From assembly GCA_002695005.1 (NCBI GenBank), contig NZNT01000021.1:40682-104681 (forward strand): 64,000 nucleotides of DNA. Reading direction: 5' to 3'. Origin of the DNA: Maritimibacter sp. (GTDB lineage: Bacteria > Pseudomonadota > Alphaproteobacteria > Rhodobacterales > Rhodobacteraceae). Below the pieces are notes generated by a model. The model ran no database searches. It saw nothing but the letters and a program-made list of their open reading frames with translations, and was not told the DNA's origin. Below, piece after piece: positions 40,121 to 48,811 of the stretch. A program made the position numbers and the translations under genes. Each line of letters begins with the position of its first letter. Within the stretch, counting starts at the first letter, position 1.

Positions 40121-40843
40121 TCAATCGCCCGCCAGCAACCTGAGCGCCCGCGCCCGGTTTTCCGGCACCTTGGCGATCTCGACAGCGGTAAAGACATGAA
40201 GCGTCTCCATCACGCGGTCCACGACGAGATGGTCGGACACCCAGCCGCCCATCAGGAGGTAGGTGCGCAGAAGCGGGGGCATCTGGCGCTGAGCTTCGGC
40301 CCCGTCTATCTGGCCCACCGGCAGTGTCACGACGTCATCCGATCTGCGGCCCGGTGCGAGGTCAGGCGGCGCGACATGTCGCGCGGCAAGCAGACGCAGC
40401 GCATCCGCATAAGGGGTCGCATCGGTGCCGTGAAACGACGAGCAGCCGAAGAGGAACGTCGCGCCCTCCGCGTCCACGATCCGGGTCAGCGCCGCCCAGC
40501 CGAGTCGCACAAGGTCCGGGTCCTGAACGCCGGGTGCGATGCAGAACCGCCCCACCTCGATCATCGGCCCTTGGCGGGCTGCGAGGCGTGCCAGGTCGTA
40601 GACCTGTCCTGAATACCCGGTCACGACATCGGACCCCGAGGCGAAGCGTTGAAACCGAAAGGTGGCCTGAAGCACCCCCTCCCGCTCGATCAGGGCATGT
40701 TCGCAGCGGCAGTCGACGGCGTCAGCGTCCAGGCCTTCGTCACGCCGGAACGCGCGGCCCCGCAGGCGCTGCGCCGACTCGACATCCGCCGGACCCGCCG
40801 CCAGCCGGACACTCAGGTTTCCACGGGAGAGCAGCGCGACCAT
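40121..40843 (-). CDS. olsB: L-ornithine N(alpha)-acyltransferase, OlsB-like
   Basis: GNAT-fold acyltransferase that makes lyso-ornithine lipid from ornithine and a 3-hydroxyacyl-ACP, the first step to phosphorus-free ornithine lipids. It has 240 residues. The order RLRGRAFRRDEGLDADAVDC, then VYDLARLAARQGPMIEVGRF with the following Cys, then FLFGCSSFHGTD is the OlsB/haemolysin-like acyltransferase pattern. It starts 12 bases after bamE on the same strand, so bamE-olsB share a promoter. OlsA is not in the window. Confidence 0.87.
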   Translation of the reverse strand: MVALLSRGNLSVRLAAGPADVESAQRLRGRAFRRDEGLDADAVDCRCEHALIEREGVLQATFRFQRFASGSDVVTGYSGQVYDLARLAARQGPMIEVGRFCIAPGVQDPDLVRLGWAALTRIVDAEGATFLFGCSSFHGTDATPYADALRLLAARHVAPPDLAPGRRSDDVVTLPVGQIDGAEAQRQMPPLLRTYLLMGGWVSDHLVVDRVMETLHVFTAVEIAKVPENRARALRLLAGD

Positions 40844-40855
40844 GCCGCGCCGCCG

Positions 40856-41326
40856 TCAATTGCCGAGAATGTTGTCGAGGTTGATACGACCGATGTTGCC
40901 CAGAAGCTGCCGGATGAAGCCGATGCCTGCGGTGTTCGACGTGGTCACGCGCCGCGACAGCGTCACGACACGGCCCTCTTCAAGACCGAAGCGCTCGATG
41001 TTCTCGACCAGACCGTCCTCGGTGAAGCTGATGCGCAGAACCTCGCGGTCGATCTCTTCCTTGGCCTGATACCCGACCTGTTCGAAGCGGGACTGGACAT
41101 AGTACCAGGCTTCCTGCGTCAGGAGGCCCTCTGCCCCCGGACGTCCGACGATCGCCCCAACGGTTTCGCGGGTATCGACGCCGACCATGATCTCTTCGAC
41201 GTCCTGATCGGTGGGAAGATAGCCGTGGTTGGAATAGATCGGTGTGCAGGCCGACACGAAGCCGACCACCGCAAGAACGGCAATGGCGCGCAGCACCCTG
41301 CCCGCCTTCGTCCCTGTCTCGGTCAT
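40856..41326 (-). CDS. bamE: Outer membrane protein assembly factor BamE
   Basis: A 156-residue outer-membrane lipoprotein of the beta-barrel assembly complex. The signal peptide ends in the lipobox VSAC, with Cys27 as the lipidated residue. The SmpA/OmlA core follows, with YLPTDQDVEEIMVGVDTRET, then EAWYYVQSRF and a closing strand. A C-terminal extension (ILGN) follows a Gly/Asn-rich segment. GGGGGG precedes the ATG. A near-consensus promoter lies just upstream and the divergent DUF177 gene begins 84 bases away. Confidence 0.9.
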   Translation of the reverse strand: MTETGTKAGRVLRAIAVLAVVGFVSACTPIYSNHGYLPTDQDVEEIMVGVDTRETVGAIVGRPGAEGLLTQEAWYYVQSRFEQVGYQAKEEIDREVLRISFTEDGLVENIERFGLEEGRVVTLSRRVTTSNTAGIGFIRQLLGNIGRINLDNILGN

Positions 41327-41367
41327 ACCGCCCCCCTTGCCTTACCGATCTTTCTCTTGGACAACGG

Positions 41368-41395
41368 ATTATAGAAACATCGCACCGCGTTCAAG
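41368..41395 (-). promoter_or_regulatory. Near-consensus sigma-70 promoter of bamE-olsB
   Basis: On the minus strand CTTGAA (41390-41395) and a perfect TATAAT (41368-41373) are 16 bases apart, 42 bases upstream of the bamE ATG. It is the strongest -10 element I noticed in the window. Confidence 0.65.
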
Positions 41396-41409
41396 AAACG
41401 AAAGTCCCT

Positions 41410-41973
41410 ATGACGGCATCCGACGGCAATATAGAGTATGGTCCGGTCTTTCGCGTGGCAGATTTGGACAAATCTCGCCCTCGTGAGATCGAACTGGGCC
41501 TAAACGAGCGCCAGATGAACGCGCTCGCAGACGAGTTGGGAATCGCAGAACTGCGCAAGGTCCGCTTCGAAGGCACCCTCAAACCGCTGTCCAAACGCGA
41601 CTGGCGCTTTAGCGGCCATCTCGGCGCAACGGTCGTCCAGACCAGCGTTATTTCGCTTGATCCAGTGGTGACACGGATCGAGGAAGACGTGGAACGCACC
41701 TGGATCGCCGGAATGGAGCCGGTAACCGCCGAGGAAAGCGAAGCGCCCGAAGATGTGGACCGCGAACCGCTGGGGCGTGAAATCGACCTTGGATCGGTGC
41801 TCGTCGAAGCCCTGTCCCTCGCGCTTCCGGACCATCCGCGCGGCGCGACGGAAGAACTGGGTGAACAGGTCTTCACCGAACCGGGCAAGGACGCCATGAC
41901 GGACGACGACGCCCGCCCCTTCGCGGGTCTTGCAGACCTGCGCGACAAGCTGGCAGGCAAGGACGACGAGTGA
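41410..41973 (+). CDS. YceD/DUF177 family protein
   Basis: A 187-residue acidic cytosolic protein of the DUF177 (YceD) family, almost always encoded just before rpmF and linked to 23S rRNA accumulation in some bacteria. The conserved ELADELGI-type segment and the central FEGTLKPLSKRDWRFSGHLG strand region are present, with a C-terminal acidic tail. Typical family Cys residues are absent. It is 274 bases upstream of rpmF, a wider gap than usual, and that gap holds a GC-rich inverted repeat and a separate promoter. Confidence 0.8.
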   Translation: MTASDGNIEYGPVFRVADLDKSRPREIELGLNERQMNALADELGIAELRKVRFEGTLKPLSKRDWRFSGHLGATVVQTSVISLDPVVTRIEEDVERTWIAGMEPVTAEESEAPEDVDREPLGREIDLGSVLVEALSLALPDHPRGATEELGEQVFTEPGKDAMTDDDARPFAGLADLRDKLAGKDDE

Positions 41974-41978
41974 CGAGT

Positions 41979-42058
41979 CGGGTGGCATCGGCGCGTCGGT
42001 CCCGGCCCGGCACGGTGCAGCGGGCGCGGAGCCCGGCAACCCGCCTTGCAGCCACCCG
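41979..42058 (+). other. GC-rich structured segment between yceD and rpmF
   Basis: CGGGTGGC (41979-41986) is the exact reverse complement of GCCACCCG (42051-42058), enclosing about 64 bases that contain smaller inverted repeats (for example CGGGC with GCCCG). It starts 5 bases after the yceD stop. It could be a complex terminator or a structured RNA. No U-run follows. Confidence 0.4.
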
Positions 42059-42067
42059 TGAAAACCC

Positions 42068-42095
42068 TTGCAAAACAGCAGAATCGCAGTATGTT
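42068..42095 (+). promoter_or_regulatory. Probable promoter of rpmF-plsX-fabH
   Basis: TTGCAA (42068-42073) and TATGTT (42090-42095) are 16 bases apart, giving a leader of about 145 bases before rpmF. The leader contains small hairpins, including GGGC-TTCG-GCCC and CCTG-ACGAAA-CAGG, and a near-repeat (CGAAAGATGGG and CGAAAGATGAG). Confidence 0.45.
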
Positions 42096-42247
42096 CCGGC
42101 CCTCTTTCGAAAGATGGGTTGGAACCGTGCGTTTTAGCGCGTAAGAGGCGGTCAGACTCGCGAAAGATGAGACTGGAACAACGGGCTTCGGCCCCTGACG
42201 AAACAGGGCAACGACACCGAAGCCCCCGCAAACATCGAGGTTGAGAC

Positions 42248-42457
42248 ATGGCTGTCCCTCAGAACAAAGTCACCAAGTCGCGCCGCAACATGCGCCGTTC
42301 GCACGACTCGCTTGTGGCTGACAACCCCAACGAATGCCCGTCCTGCGGCGAGCTGAAGCGTCCGCACCATGTGTGCCCGTCCTGCGGTCACTACGCCGAC
42401 CGTGAAGTCGTCGCGATGGCCGACGACGTGGATTTCGACGACGAAGACGCGGCGTAA
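42248..42457 (+). CDS. rpmF: 50S ribosomal protein L32
   Basis: A 69-residue ribosomal protein. The basic N terminus ([20 protein letters not shown]) is followed by two zinc-binding CPSC pairs, so this is the zinc-containing (C+) form. An acidic tail ([11 protein letters not shown]) ends the protein, typical of alphaproteobacteria. It sits between yceD and plsX in the widely conserved order yceD-rpmF-plsX-fabH. Confidence 0.97.
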   Translation: MAVPQNKVTKSRRNMRRSHDSLVADNPNECPSCGELKRPHHVCPSCGHYADREVVAMADDVDFDDEDAA

Positions 42458-42478
42458 GCCCACCACGAGGCTTACCCC

Positions 42479-43606
42479 ATGACGGATACGACGGACCCCG
42501 GCTCCCGGACGTCGGCCTCCGCGCAGGGGCTGCAGCGCATTATCATTTCGGTCGACGCCATGGGTGGCGATCGCGGACCGGCGGCTGTTGTCGCCGGTCT
42601 TTCCAAGTCTGCGCGCAAGAACAAGCATATCGGCTTCATCCTCCACGGTCATGCCGCGGAGCTCGAACCACTCGTGTCCAAACGCCCCGAACTGCGCGGC
42701 ATCTGCGAAGTGCGCAATGCCGAGGGTGTTGTGACGATGGACGACAAGCCGGCGCAAATCATGCGCACCGGCAAGAACACCTCGATGTGGTCCGCCATCG
42801 ACTGCGTGAAGAATGGCGAGGCCGAGGTGGTCGTATCGTCGGGTAACACCGGCGCGCTCATGGCAATGGCGATGCTCCGGCTTCGCAAGCTGCCCGGCGT
42901 GTCCCGCCCTGCCATCGCGGTCTTCTGGCCCTCGCAGAACCCGATGGGCTTCAACATCATGCTCGACGGTGGCGCAGACATCCGCGCGGACGAGATGGAC
43001 CTGCTCCAGTATGCGCTGATGGGCGCCTCCTATGCCCGCAACGGCCACGGCATTCAGCGCCCGCGCGTGGGGCTGCTGAACGTCGGCACCGAGGAGCACA
43101 AGGGCCGTGCCGAGATCAAAGCCGCGGCCGAGCTCATTGCCGAAGCCGCCCCCGTCGCCCATTTCGATTATATAGGCTTCGTCGAGGGCGGTGATCTGCT
43201 GTCGGACCGCGTGGATGTCATCGTGACGGACGGGTTCACGGGTAATGTCGCGCTCAAGACAGGCGAAGGCACGGCCAAGATGGTCAACGAGGCTCTGAAA
43301 GAGGCGTTTCTCGCAACGCCCCTGTCTCGGATCGCGGCCCTGCTCGCGACGACTTCGCTCCGGCGGCTCAAGAAACGCATGGACCCCCGCAACTCGAACG
43401 GCGGCGTATTTCTGGGCCTCAACGGTACCGTCGTAAAAAGCCACGGCTCTGCGGACGCGACCGGTTTTTCGGCGGCCATCAAGCTCGCCTTCGACCTCGC
43501 GCAGTCCGGCTTCAACGAGAAGCTCGCAGCGCGGGTTGCATATACTCCCGGAGACACGCAGGATACGCCAGCGTTGATCGAAAACAAAGCGAGCGGCAAA
43601 GAATGA
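42479..43606 (+). CDS. plsX: Phosphate acyltransferase PlsX
   Basis: Converts acyl-ACP to acyl-phosphate for the first acylation of glycerol-3-phosphate in phospholipid synthesis, 375 residues. ISVDAMGGDRGP (about residues 22-33) is the hallmark N-terminal motif. SSGNTGALMAMAM and VDVIVTDGFTGNVALKTGEG are the other conserved blocks. The first 20 residues are a poorly conserved extension, so a later start is possible, but no better ribosome site is seen. It overlaps fabH by 4 bases. Confidence 0.95.
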   Translation: MTDTTDPGSRTSASAQGLQRIIISVDAMGGDRGPAAVVAGLSKSARKNKHIGFILHGHAAELEPLVSKRPELRGICEVRNAEGVVTMDDKPAQIMRTGKNTSMWSAIDCVKNGEAEVVVSSGNTGALMAMAMLRLRKLPGVSRPAIAVFWPSQNPMGFNIMLDGGADIRADEMDLLQYALMGASYARNGHGIQRPRVGLLNVGTEEHKGRAEIKAAAELIAEAAPVAHFDYIGFVEGGDLLSDRVDVIVTDGFTGNVALKTGEGTAKMVNEALKEAFLATPLSRIAALLATTSLRRLKKRMDPRNSNGGVFLGLNGTVVKSHGSADATGFSAAIKLAFDLAQSGFNEKLAARVAYTPGDTQDTPALIENKASGKE

Positions 43607-44577
43607 CAACACGCGCCGTGGTCCGCGGCGTCGGGCACTACCTGCCTGAACGCGTGGTCCCGAATTCCTGGTTCGAAGAGCGGATCGACACCTCGGACGA
43701 CTGGATTCGCAGCCGCTCGGGGATCGAACGCCGTCACTTCGCTGCCGAAGGCGAAACCACGTCCCATATGGCCATCGCCGCGGCGATAGAGGCCCTGCGC
43801 GACGCGGGTATGAACGCGGATCAGGTCGATGCTGTCATCGTCGCCACGTCGACGCCCGATCTTACATTTCCCTCCTGTGCAACGATGGTGCAATCCGGCC
43901 TTGGCATGACCCGTGGCTTCGCCTTCGACGTGCAGGCGGTCTGCGCAGGCTTCATCTTCGCGCTCGCCAATGCAAATGCGCTCATCGCTTCGGGTCAGGC
44001 CAATTGCGTTCTGGTCATCGGCTCCGAAACCTTTTCGCGCATCCTCGACATGGAGGACCGGTCCACCTGCGTTCTTTTTGGCGACGGCGCGGGCGCGCTC
44101 CTGCTCGAAGGCACACCGGGCACGGGTGAAAACACGGATCGCGGCATCCTGTCTTCGGACCTGAATTCCGACGGCCGCTACCGCGAGATGCTGTATGTCG
44201 ACGGTGGCGTTTCCACCACCGGCACGGCGGGCAAGCTCAGGATGCAGGGCAACCCCCTGTTCCGTCAGGCGGTCGAGAAGCTCGCGGCCACCGCCGACGC
44301 GGCGCTCGACAAGGCGGGGCTGACCCATGACGACGTTGACTGGATCGTTCCGCATCAGGCCAACATCCGGATCATCGCCGGCACGGCGAAGAAGCTCGGC
44401 ATGACGATGGACAACGTCGTCGTGACGGTACAGGACCACGGGAACACCTCAGCCGCGTCGATCCCGCTGGCACTGTCAGTCGGCAAAGCCAAGGGACAGA
44501 TCCGCGAAAACGATGTCGTCGTGACCGAAGCGATCGGCGGCGGGCTTGCCTGGGGGGCGGTCGTCATCCGCTGGTGA
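43603..44577 (+). CDS. fabH: 3-oxoacyl-ACP synthase III (FabH)
   Basis: Starts fatty acid synthesis by condensing acetyl-CoA with malonyl-ACP, 324 residues. The catalytic triad is visible as Cys114 (VQAVCAGFIFA), His251 (PHQANIRI) and Asn281 (GNTSAASIPLAL). The opening VVRGVGHYLPERVVPN is typical. The ATG overlaps the plsX stop (ATGA). The next gene, ihfA, has its own leader and probable promoter. Confidence 0.96.
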   Translation: MTTRAVVRGVGHYLPERVVPNSWFEERIDTSDDWIRSRSGIERRHFAAEGETTSHMAIAAAIEALRDAGMNADQVDAVIVATSTPDLTFPSCATMVQSGLGMTRGFAFDVQAVCAGFIFALANANALIASGQANCVLVIGSETFSRILDMEDRSTCVLFGDGAGALLLEGTPGTGENTDRGILSSDLNSDGRYREMLYVDGGVSTTGTAGKLRMQGNPLFRQAVEKLAATADAALDKAGLTHDDVDWIVPHQANIRIIAGTAKKLGMTMDNVVVTVQDHGNTSAASIPLALSVGKAKGQIRENDVVVTEAIGGGLAWGAVVIRW

Positions 44578-44669
44578 CGCCGCACGATCCCTGACAATGG
44601 CCTCGCTCTGGAGGAAACCGTCCGGCCACAGTGCGTGCAGGCAATGAACCGCAGATCAAACCCGACCTC

Positions 44670-44690
44670 CAAGTCATTGATGTTGACTTG
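44670..44690 (+). promoter_or_regulatory. 7-7-7 palindrome with IHF-like site upstream of ihfA
   Basis: CAAGTCA (44670-44676), TTGATGT, TGACTTG (44684-44690). Read on the minus strand it contains ATCAATGACTTG, matching the IHF consensus WATCAA-N4-TTR at all but the first position. It overlaps TTGATG/TTGACT -35-like hexamers and lies 47-67 bases before the ihfA ATG. It could be an autoregulatory site. Confidence 0.4.
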
Positions 44691-44736
44691 AAAAAATATC
44701 GGCCCCATGCTGCGGAAAACCATCTCGGGGGACGGT

Positions 44737-45039
44737 ATGAGTGAAAAGACGCTGACGCGCATGGATCTGAGCGAAGCCGTGTTTCGCGAAGTTGGCCTGT
44801 CGCGCAACGAAAGCGCCCAGCTTGTGGAGAGCGTGCTGGGCTACGTTTCCGACGCCCTCGTTGAGGGGGAAACGGTGAAAATCTCGTCTTTCGGCACCTT
44901 CTCGGTGCGTGACAAGGCGGCCCGCGTCGGGCGTAATCCCAAGACGGGCGAAGAGGTTCCGATCTCGCCGCGCCGCGTTCTCACTTTCCGTCCGTCGCAG
45001 ATCATGAAGGAACGGGTTGCAGCGGGGAACAAGCGCTGA
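44737..45039 (+). CDS. ihfA: Integration host factor subunit alpha
   Basis: A 100-residue DNA-bending protein of the HU/IHF family. The long N-terminal helices ([20 protein letters not shown]) and the beta-arm with [16 protein letters not shown], where the Pro intercalates, identify IHF-alpha rather than HU. The start at 44737 is used because it begins at the conserved [11 protein letters not shown], with GGGGGA upstream. It is followed 35 bases later by the MerR gene, a pairing also seen in other bacteria (ihfA with a MerR-type gene). Confidence 0.95.
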   Translation: MSEKTLTRMDLSEAVFREVGLSRNESAQLVESVLGYVSDALVEGETVKISSFGTFSVRDKAARVGRNPKTGEEVPISPRRVLTFRPSQIMKERVAAGNKR

Positions 45040-45074
45040 GCCCGAAACAGAGCAGTCAATGAACGGGCAAAGAC

Positions 45075-46586
45075 ATGGAACAGAAGTCACCTGACGCCTT
45101 CCGCACGATCAGCGAGGTGGCCGAGTGGCTCGGCGTGCCAACGCACGTCCTGCGCTTTTGGGAAAGCCGGTTCACGCAGGTGAAGCCGGTCAAACGCGCC
45201 GGTGGCCGACGCTACTATCGCCCGAGCGACATGGAACTGCTGGGCGGCATCCGCAAACTTCTCCACGAAGATGGCATGACGATCAGGGGTGTGCAGAAAC
45301 TCCTGCGGGAAGAGGGCGTGAAACACGTCGCCGCCATGTCGCCCCCGCTCGATCTCGAGGGCGGCGACGCGGACAGCAACGTCGTGTCCCTCGATCAGGG
45401 CCGTCGTGCCTCCGGATCGGATGTCGAGGAGGCGGAACTCGTCGAGGATACCTCGGAAACCGTCGAAGACGCCCTCGCGCCCGCCGTGGACGAGGCGATG
45501 GAAAGTGGCGAACTCGCCCCGGTCGATCCGGAAGAGGACCGCTCTGTCACGTTCGGCACCGAAGAGCCGGCGGCTGAGGAAGTCGAAGCCCACGCCCCGC
45601 ATCTGAGCGACGAAACCCTGACACCTGCCGAGTCCGATCCGAGCGACGACATAGAGGCGACGCCGGGCGAAGACCCACTCGCCGCCGAAACCGCTGCCGA
45701 CCCGGAGGGGGTCGAAGCGCCACTCGACCCGCCAGCACCCGACTCGCCCCCCGAACATTCGCCCTTCGGCACATGGGCAAAAGACGACACGCCTGCCCCG
45801 GGCGCCATTGCGGCGGCGGACCTCCCATCTGAAGACGACCCGGTCGCTGACGAGACGCTGGCGTCCGAAGATCAGACCGACGAAGCAGCCAGACCGCCGG
45901 AACCCGGCGGCAGCGATGTTCCCACTTGGGATACTGCGGTGGAGGTAAGCGGGAGCGACGACAGCGATATCTTGCCGGAGCCGGAAGCGCCCGCGCCCGA
46001 GACGGAAAGCCCGCATATCTCGCGCGCCGACCCGACGCCTGAAATGCACGAGCATCCAGAGCCGGACGAGGTTGCGACGAGCGAACCGGAAGACTCGGCC
46101 AACGTGTTCTCCCAGGACGCGCCGTCGGCGGATTGGGAGATGCCCGTTGCCGACCCCTCGCCCGACGAAACCATCGAAGCCTCGCAACCATCCGCTCAGG
46201 AGTACAGCGAGCCAGACCCCGCTCCCGACTGGCAGCCACCGATCCCGGACGAGCCCGCAACGCCGGAGGACGACACCACCCCGGTGGCCGCGCCCTATGA
46301 GTCGGAAACGCGCCCCGCCGAAGATGAGATCGCGTCTGAACAATCCGATGACCCCTTCGAGGCGGCGCCTGAGCCTTCGGACAACTACGACAGCCCCGTA
46401 CTCATCATGCCCGACCTGCCCGATGACCCCGCCGACGGCACCCTGCCGCCCGACATCGCCCCTGTCGCCCCGCGTCTGAGGATGCTGCGCGCCCACCAGG
46501 CGACCTTGCCATCGGCGACGCTTCAGGCGCTTGCGGACCGGCTTGCTACCCTGCGGTCCGAACATGACGGAACCACCCTGCGATAG
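45075..46586 (+). CDS. MerR-family regulator with a very long acidic C-terminal tail
   Basis: A 503-residue protein. Residues 9-85 are a MerR winged helix: [20 protein letters not shown], then [24 protein letters not shown] and [14 protein letters not shown]. Residues about 95-465 are low-complexity, rich in Asp, Glu, Pro, Ser and Ala, and predicted disordered. The last 35 residues ([20 protein letters not shown]) look helical again and may be a short interaction helix. No metal-binding Cys pattern is seen. Family members with the same N terminus directly follow ihfA in many alphaproteobacteria. Targets are unknown. Confidence 0.85.
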   Translation: MEQKSPDAFRTISEVAEWLGVPTHVLRFWESRFTQVKPVKRAGGRRYYRPSDMELLGGIRKLLHEDGMTIRGVQKLLREEGVKHVAAMSPPLDLEGGDADSNVVSLDQGRRASGSDVEEAELVEDTSETVEDALAPAVDEAMESGELAPVDPEEDRSVTFGTEEPAAEEVEAHAPHLSDETLTPAESDPSDDIEATPGEDPLAAETAADPEGVEAPLDPPAPDSPPEHSPFGTWAKDDTPAPGAIAAADLPSEDDPVADETLASEDQTDEAARPPEPGGSDVPTWDTAVEVSGSDDSDILPEPEAPAPETESPHISRADPTPEMHEHPEPDEVATSEPEDSANVFSQDAPSADWEMPVADPSPDETIEASQPSAQEYSEPDPAPDWQPPIPDEPATPEDDTTPVAAPYESETRPAEDEIASEQSDDPFEAAPEPSDNYDSPVLIMPDLPDDPADGTLPPDIAPVAPRLRMLRAHQATLPSATLQALADRLATLRSEHDGTTLR

Positions 46587-46650
46587 GGGCGGAATTCATG
46601 CCGATCCGGTCTTGCCCACGCGGCGAAAACTGCTATGACACACCCCACGT

Positions 46651-46727
46651 CGGGCTATGGCGCAGTCTGGTAGCGCGTCCGTCTGGGGGACGGAAGGTCG
46701 CAGGTTCAAGTCCTGCTAGCCCGACCA
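46651..46727 (+). tRNA. tRNA-Pro (GGG)
   Basis: 77 bases with encoded CCA. The acceptor stem CGGGCTA/TAGCCCG is perfect. The anticodon stem TCCGT/ACGGA encloses the loop CTGGGGG with anticodon GGG, reading CCC and CCU. The T-arm contains GGTTCAAGTCC. Confidence 0.96.
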
Positions 46728-46738
46728 ATCACCGAACC

Positions 46739-46760
46739 GCCCGCCCTTTCCGGGGCGGGC
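46739..46760 (+). terminator. GC-rich hairpin after tRNA-Pro
   Basis: GCCCGCCC (46739-46746), six-base loop, GGGCGGGC (46753-46760), followed by GTTCGTGT. It is a strong stem with a poor U-run, 12 bases past the tRNA. Confidence 0.55.
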
Positions 46761-46797
46761 GTTCGTGTATCCGGGGATTGCAGTTGGGGGACGAGGC

Positions 46798-47886
46798 ATG
46801 ACAGGCACCGGCGTTCTACCGGCACAGGCAATCCGCGCGATGATCGCCCAGGGCACCCTCGCCGCCGATCCCGCCGTGATCCCAGAGCAAATTCAACCCG
46901 CTTCGCTCGATCTCCGTCTGGGTGACGTAGCCTACCGCGTGCGCGCATCCTTCCTCGCAGGCGACCAGCGCAGCGTGGCGGAGCGGCTGAGCGAATTCGA
47001 AATGCACCGCATCGACCTGACGGACGGTGCAGTGCTGGAAAAGGGCGCGGTCTATGTCGTCCCACTGATGGAGCGCCTTGCCCTCCCAGACGGGATTCAG
47101 GCGGTCGCCAATGCGAAAAGCTCCACCGGGCGCCTCGACCTCCTCACGCGAACCATCACCGACGGTGGCACCGAGTTCGACCGGATTGCCCCGGGCTACC
47201 ACGGGCCGCTTTACGCCGAGATTTGCCCGCGCAGCTTTTCCGTCCTCGTGCGGCCGGGGATGCGCCTGAACCAGATCCGCTTCCGCGCAGGTCAGGCGAT
47301 CCTCTCCGACACCGACCTCGCCGCACGTCACGCCGAAGATCCCATCGTGGACGGAACGCCGCTCATCGACAACGGTCTCGGCTTTTCGGTCGATCTGCGG
47401 CCCGCGACAGGCGACCTCGTCGGCTACCGCGCCAAACCGCATACGGGTGTCATCGACCTCGACCGGATCGGTCACTACGATCCGGCGGAGTTCTGGGAAC
47501 CGATCCACACCACCGAAGGCCGCATCATACTTGACCCCGGTGCCTTTTACATTCTGGTAAGCCGTGAGGCCGTGACCATTCCACCCGACTGCGCGGCGGA
47601 AATGGCCCCCTACCTCGCGATGGTCGGCGAATTCCGGGTGCACTACGCGGGCTTTTTCGATCCGGGCTTCGGCCACGGCATAGCCGGCGGTGCCGGGTCA
47701 CGCGGGGTGCTGGAAGTGCGGTGCCACGAAGCCCCCTTTGTCCTCGAACACGGACAGGTGGTCGGGCGGCTGGTCTATGAGAAGATGGCAGAAACACCGG
47801 AAATGCTCTACGGCGCCGACCTCAAGTCAAACTACCAGGGCCAAGGGCTCAAACTCTCCAAGCATTTCCGCAGCCCGGCCCTCTGA
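46798..47886 (+). CDS. dcd: dCTP deaminase, long alphaproteobacterial form
   Basis: Deaminates dCTP to dUTP for dTMP synthesis. It has 362 residues, about twice the length of the classical enzyme, and shows two dUTPase-like jelly-roll halves. The first holds PASLDLRLG, NAKSSTGRLDLLTR and the YHGPLYAEI strand. The second repeats the pattern with FDPGFGHG and LEVRCHEAPFVLEHGQVVGRL. The SSTGR motif carries the conserved nucleotide-site Ser and Arg. The ATG at 46798 is used; upstream frame lies over the tRNA-Pro terminator. Confidence 0.88.
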   Translation: MTGTGVLPAQAIRAMIAQGTLAADPAVIPEQIQPASLDLRLGDVAYRVRASFLAGDQRSVAERLSEFEMHRIDLTDGAVLEKGAVYVVPLMERLALPDGIQAVANAKSSTGRLDLLTRTITDGGTEFDRIAPGYHGPLYAEICPRSFSVLVRPGMRLNQIRFRAGQAILSDTDLAARHAEDPIVDGTPLIDNGLGFSVDLRPATGDLVGYRAKPHTGVIDLDRIGHYDPAEFWEPIHTTEGRIILDPGAFYILVSREAVTIPPDCAAEMAPYLAMVGEFRVHYAGFFDPGFGHGIAGGAGSRGVLEVRCHEAPFVLEHGQVVGRLVYEKMAETPEMLYGADLKSNYQGQGLKLSKHFRSPAL

Positions 47887-47898
47887 CCTCTCTTCCGA

Positions 47899-48108
47899 CT
47901 AGCGGATACGACGCGCCAGTTTCGCGCCCTGCTTGGCGCGTCGCGCGGCCTGTTTGGCGGATTTCGCGCTCGCGCGCTCTTCCGGGGTCATCTCTTCGCG
48001 CGTTTTGCCGCGGCGCGACGCATAGTCGATGCCCGCATTCACGCCGCGATTCACCGCACGGCCCATCACCATGCGCACGACCATCATAATCAATCTTTCA
48101 ATATTCAT
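47899..48108 (-). CDS. Small basic hypothetical protein
   Basis: A 69-residue protein starting MNIERLIMMVVRMVMGRAVN. The N-terminal 25 residues are hydrophobic and rich in Met. The rest is highly basic (ASAKSAKQAARRAKQGAKLA). AGGCAGGAC precedes the ATG at 48108. I recall similar short proteins as conserved hypotheticals in Rhodobacteraceae, but no domain is named. It lies between scpB (52 bases upstream) and the convergent dcd. In related genomes the tatABC genes usually follow scpB; they are not here. Confidence 0.55.
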   Translation of the reverse strand: MNIERLIMMVVRMVMGRAVNRGVNAGIDYASRRGKTREEMTPEERASAKSAKQAARRAKQGAKLARRIR

Positions 48109-48160
48109 TGTCCTGCCTCTGCTTTTTTTCGAGCCTAACAGAATGACGGCCAAAAAGGAA

Positions 48161-48811
48161 TCACTCTTCGAAGAGCTCCGACTGGCCTTCGTCGTCTTCG
48201 TCCTCGTCGTCCTCGGAAGGCTCCACAGGCGGCGGCCGACTTTCGAGCAGACCGGCCGCACGCAATTCCTTGAGGCCCGGCAGATCGCGCGCGCTCTCGA
48301 GGCCGAAGTGGTCGAGGAATCCTTGCGTCACCACGAAGGTCACGGGACGACCCGGAGACATGCGGCGGCGACCGAACCGGATCCATTCCAACTCGATCAA
48401 CAGGTCGATGGTCCCGCGCGACACCGAAACACCCCGGATCTCCTCGATCTCGGCGCGAGTTACCGGCTGGTGATAGGCGATGATCGCCAGCGTCTCGATC
48501 GCCGCGCGGCTGAGCTTGCGGGTCTCGACGCTTTCCTTGTGCATGAGGTAGCCAAGGTCCGGCGCGGTCCGGAAGGCCCAGGCATCGCCAACACGCACGA
48601 GCGTCACGCCGCGCCCCTCGTAGCGCTTGCGCAGATGGACAAGCGCCTCGGCCGGCTCGGACCCATGCGGCATCCGCGCGGTCAGTTCAGCCACGGTGAC
48701 AGGCTCGGCACTGGCAAATAGCACAGCCTCGACCATCCGCTCCTGCTCACCCATCGGGGGAGCTTCGAACAGGCTCTGTGCCTCGTCTTCGGTCTCGGTT
48801 TCGTCAGTCAT
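48161..48811 (-). CDS. scpB: SMC-Scp complex subunit ScpB
   Basis: Kite-type partner of SMC and ScpA in chromosome condensation and segregation, 216 residues. Two winged-helix domains are seen: residues 20-95 (EAVLFASAEPVTVAELTARM) and 100-180 (SRAAIETLAIIAYHQPVTRAEI and the ISGVS-type turn, here IRGVSVSRGT). An acidic tail ends the protein. Its start overlaps the scpA stop by 8 bases. Confidence 0.95.
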   Translation of the reverse strand: MTDETETEDEAQSLFEAPPMGEQERMVEAVLFASAEPVTVAELTARMPHGSEPAEALVHLRKRYEGRGVTLVRVGDAWAFRTAPDLGYLMHKESVETRKLSRAAIETLAIIAYHQPVTRAEIEEIRGVSVSRGTIDLLIELEWIRFGRRRMSPGRPVTFVVTQGFLDHFGLESARDLPGLKELRAAGLLESRPPPVEPSEDDEDEDDEGQSELFEE

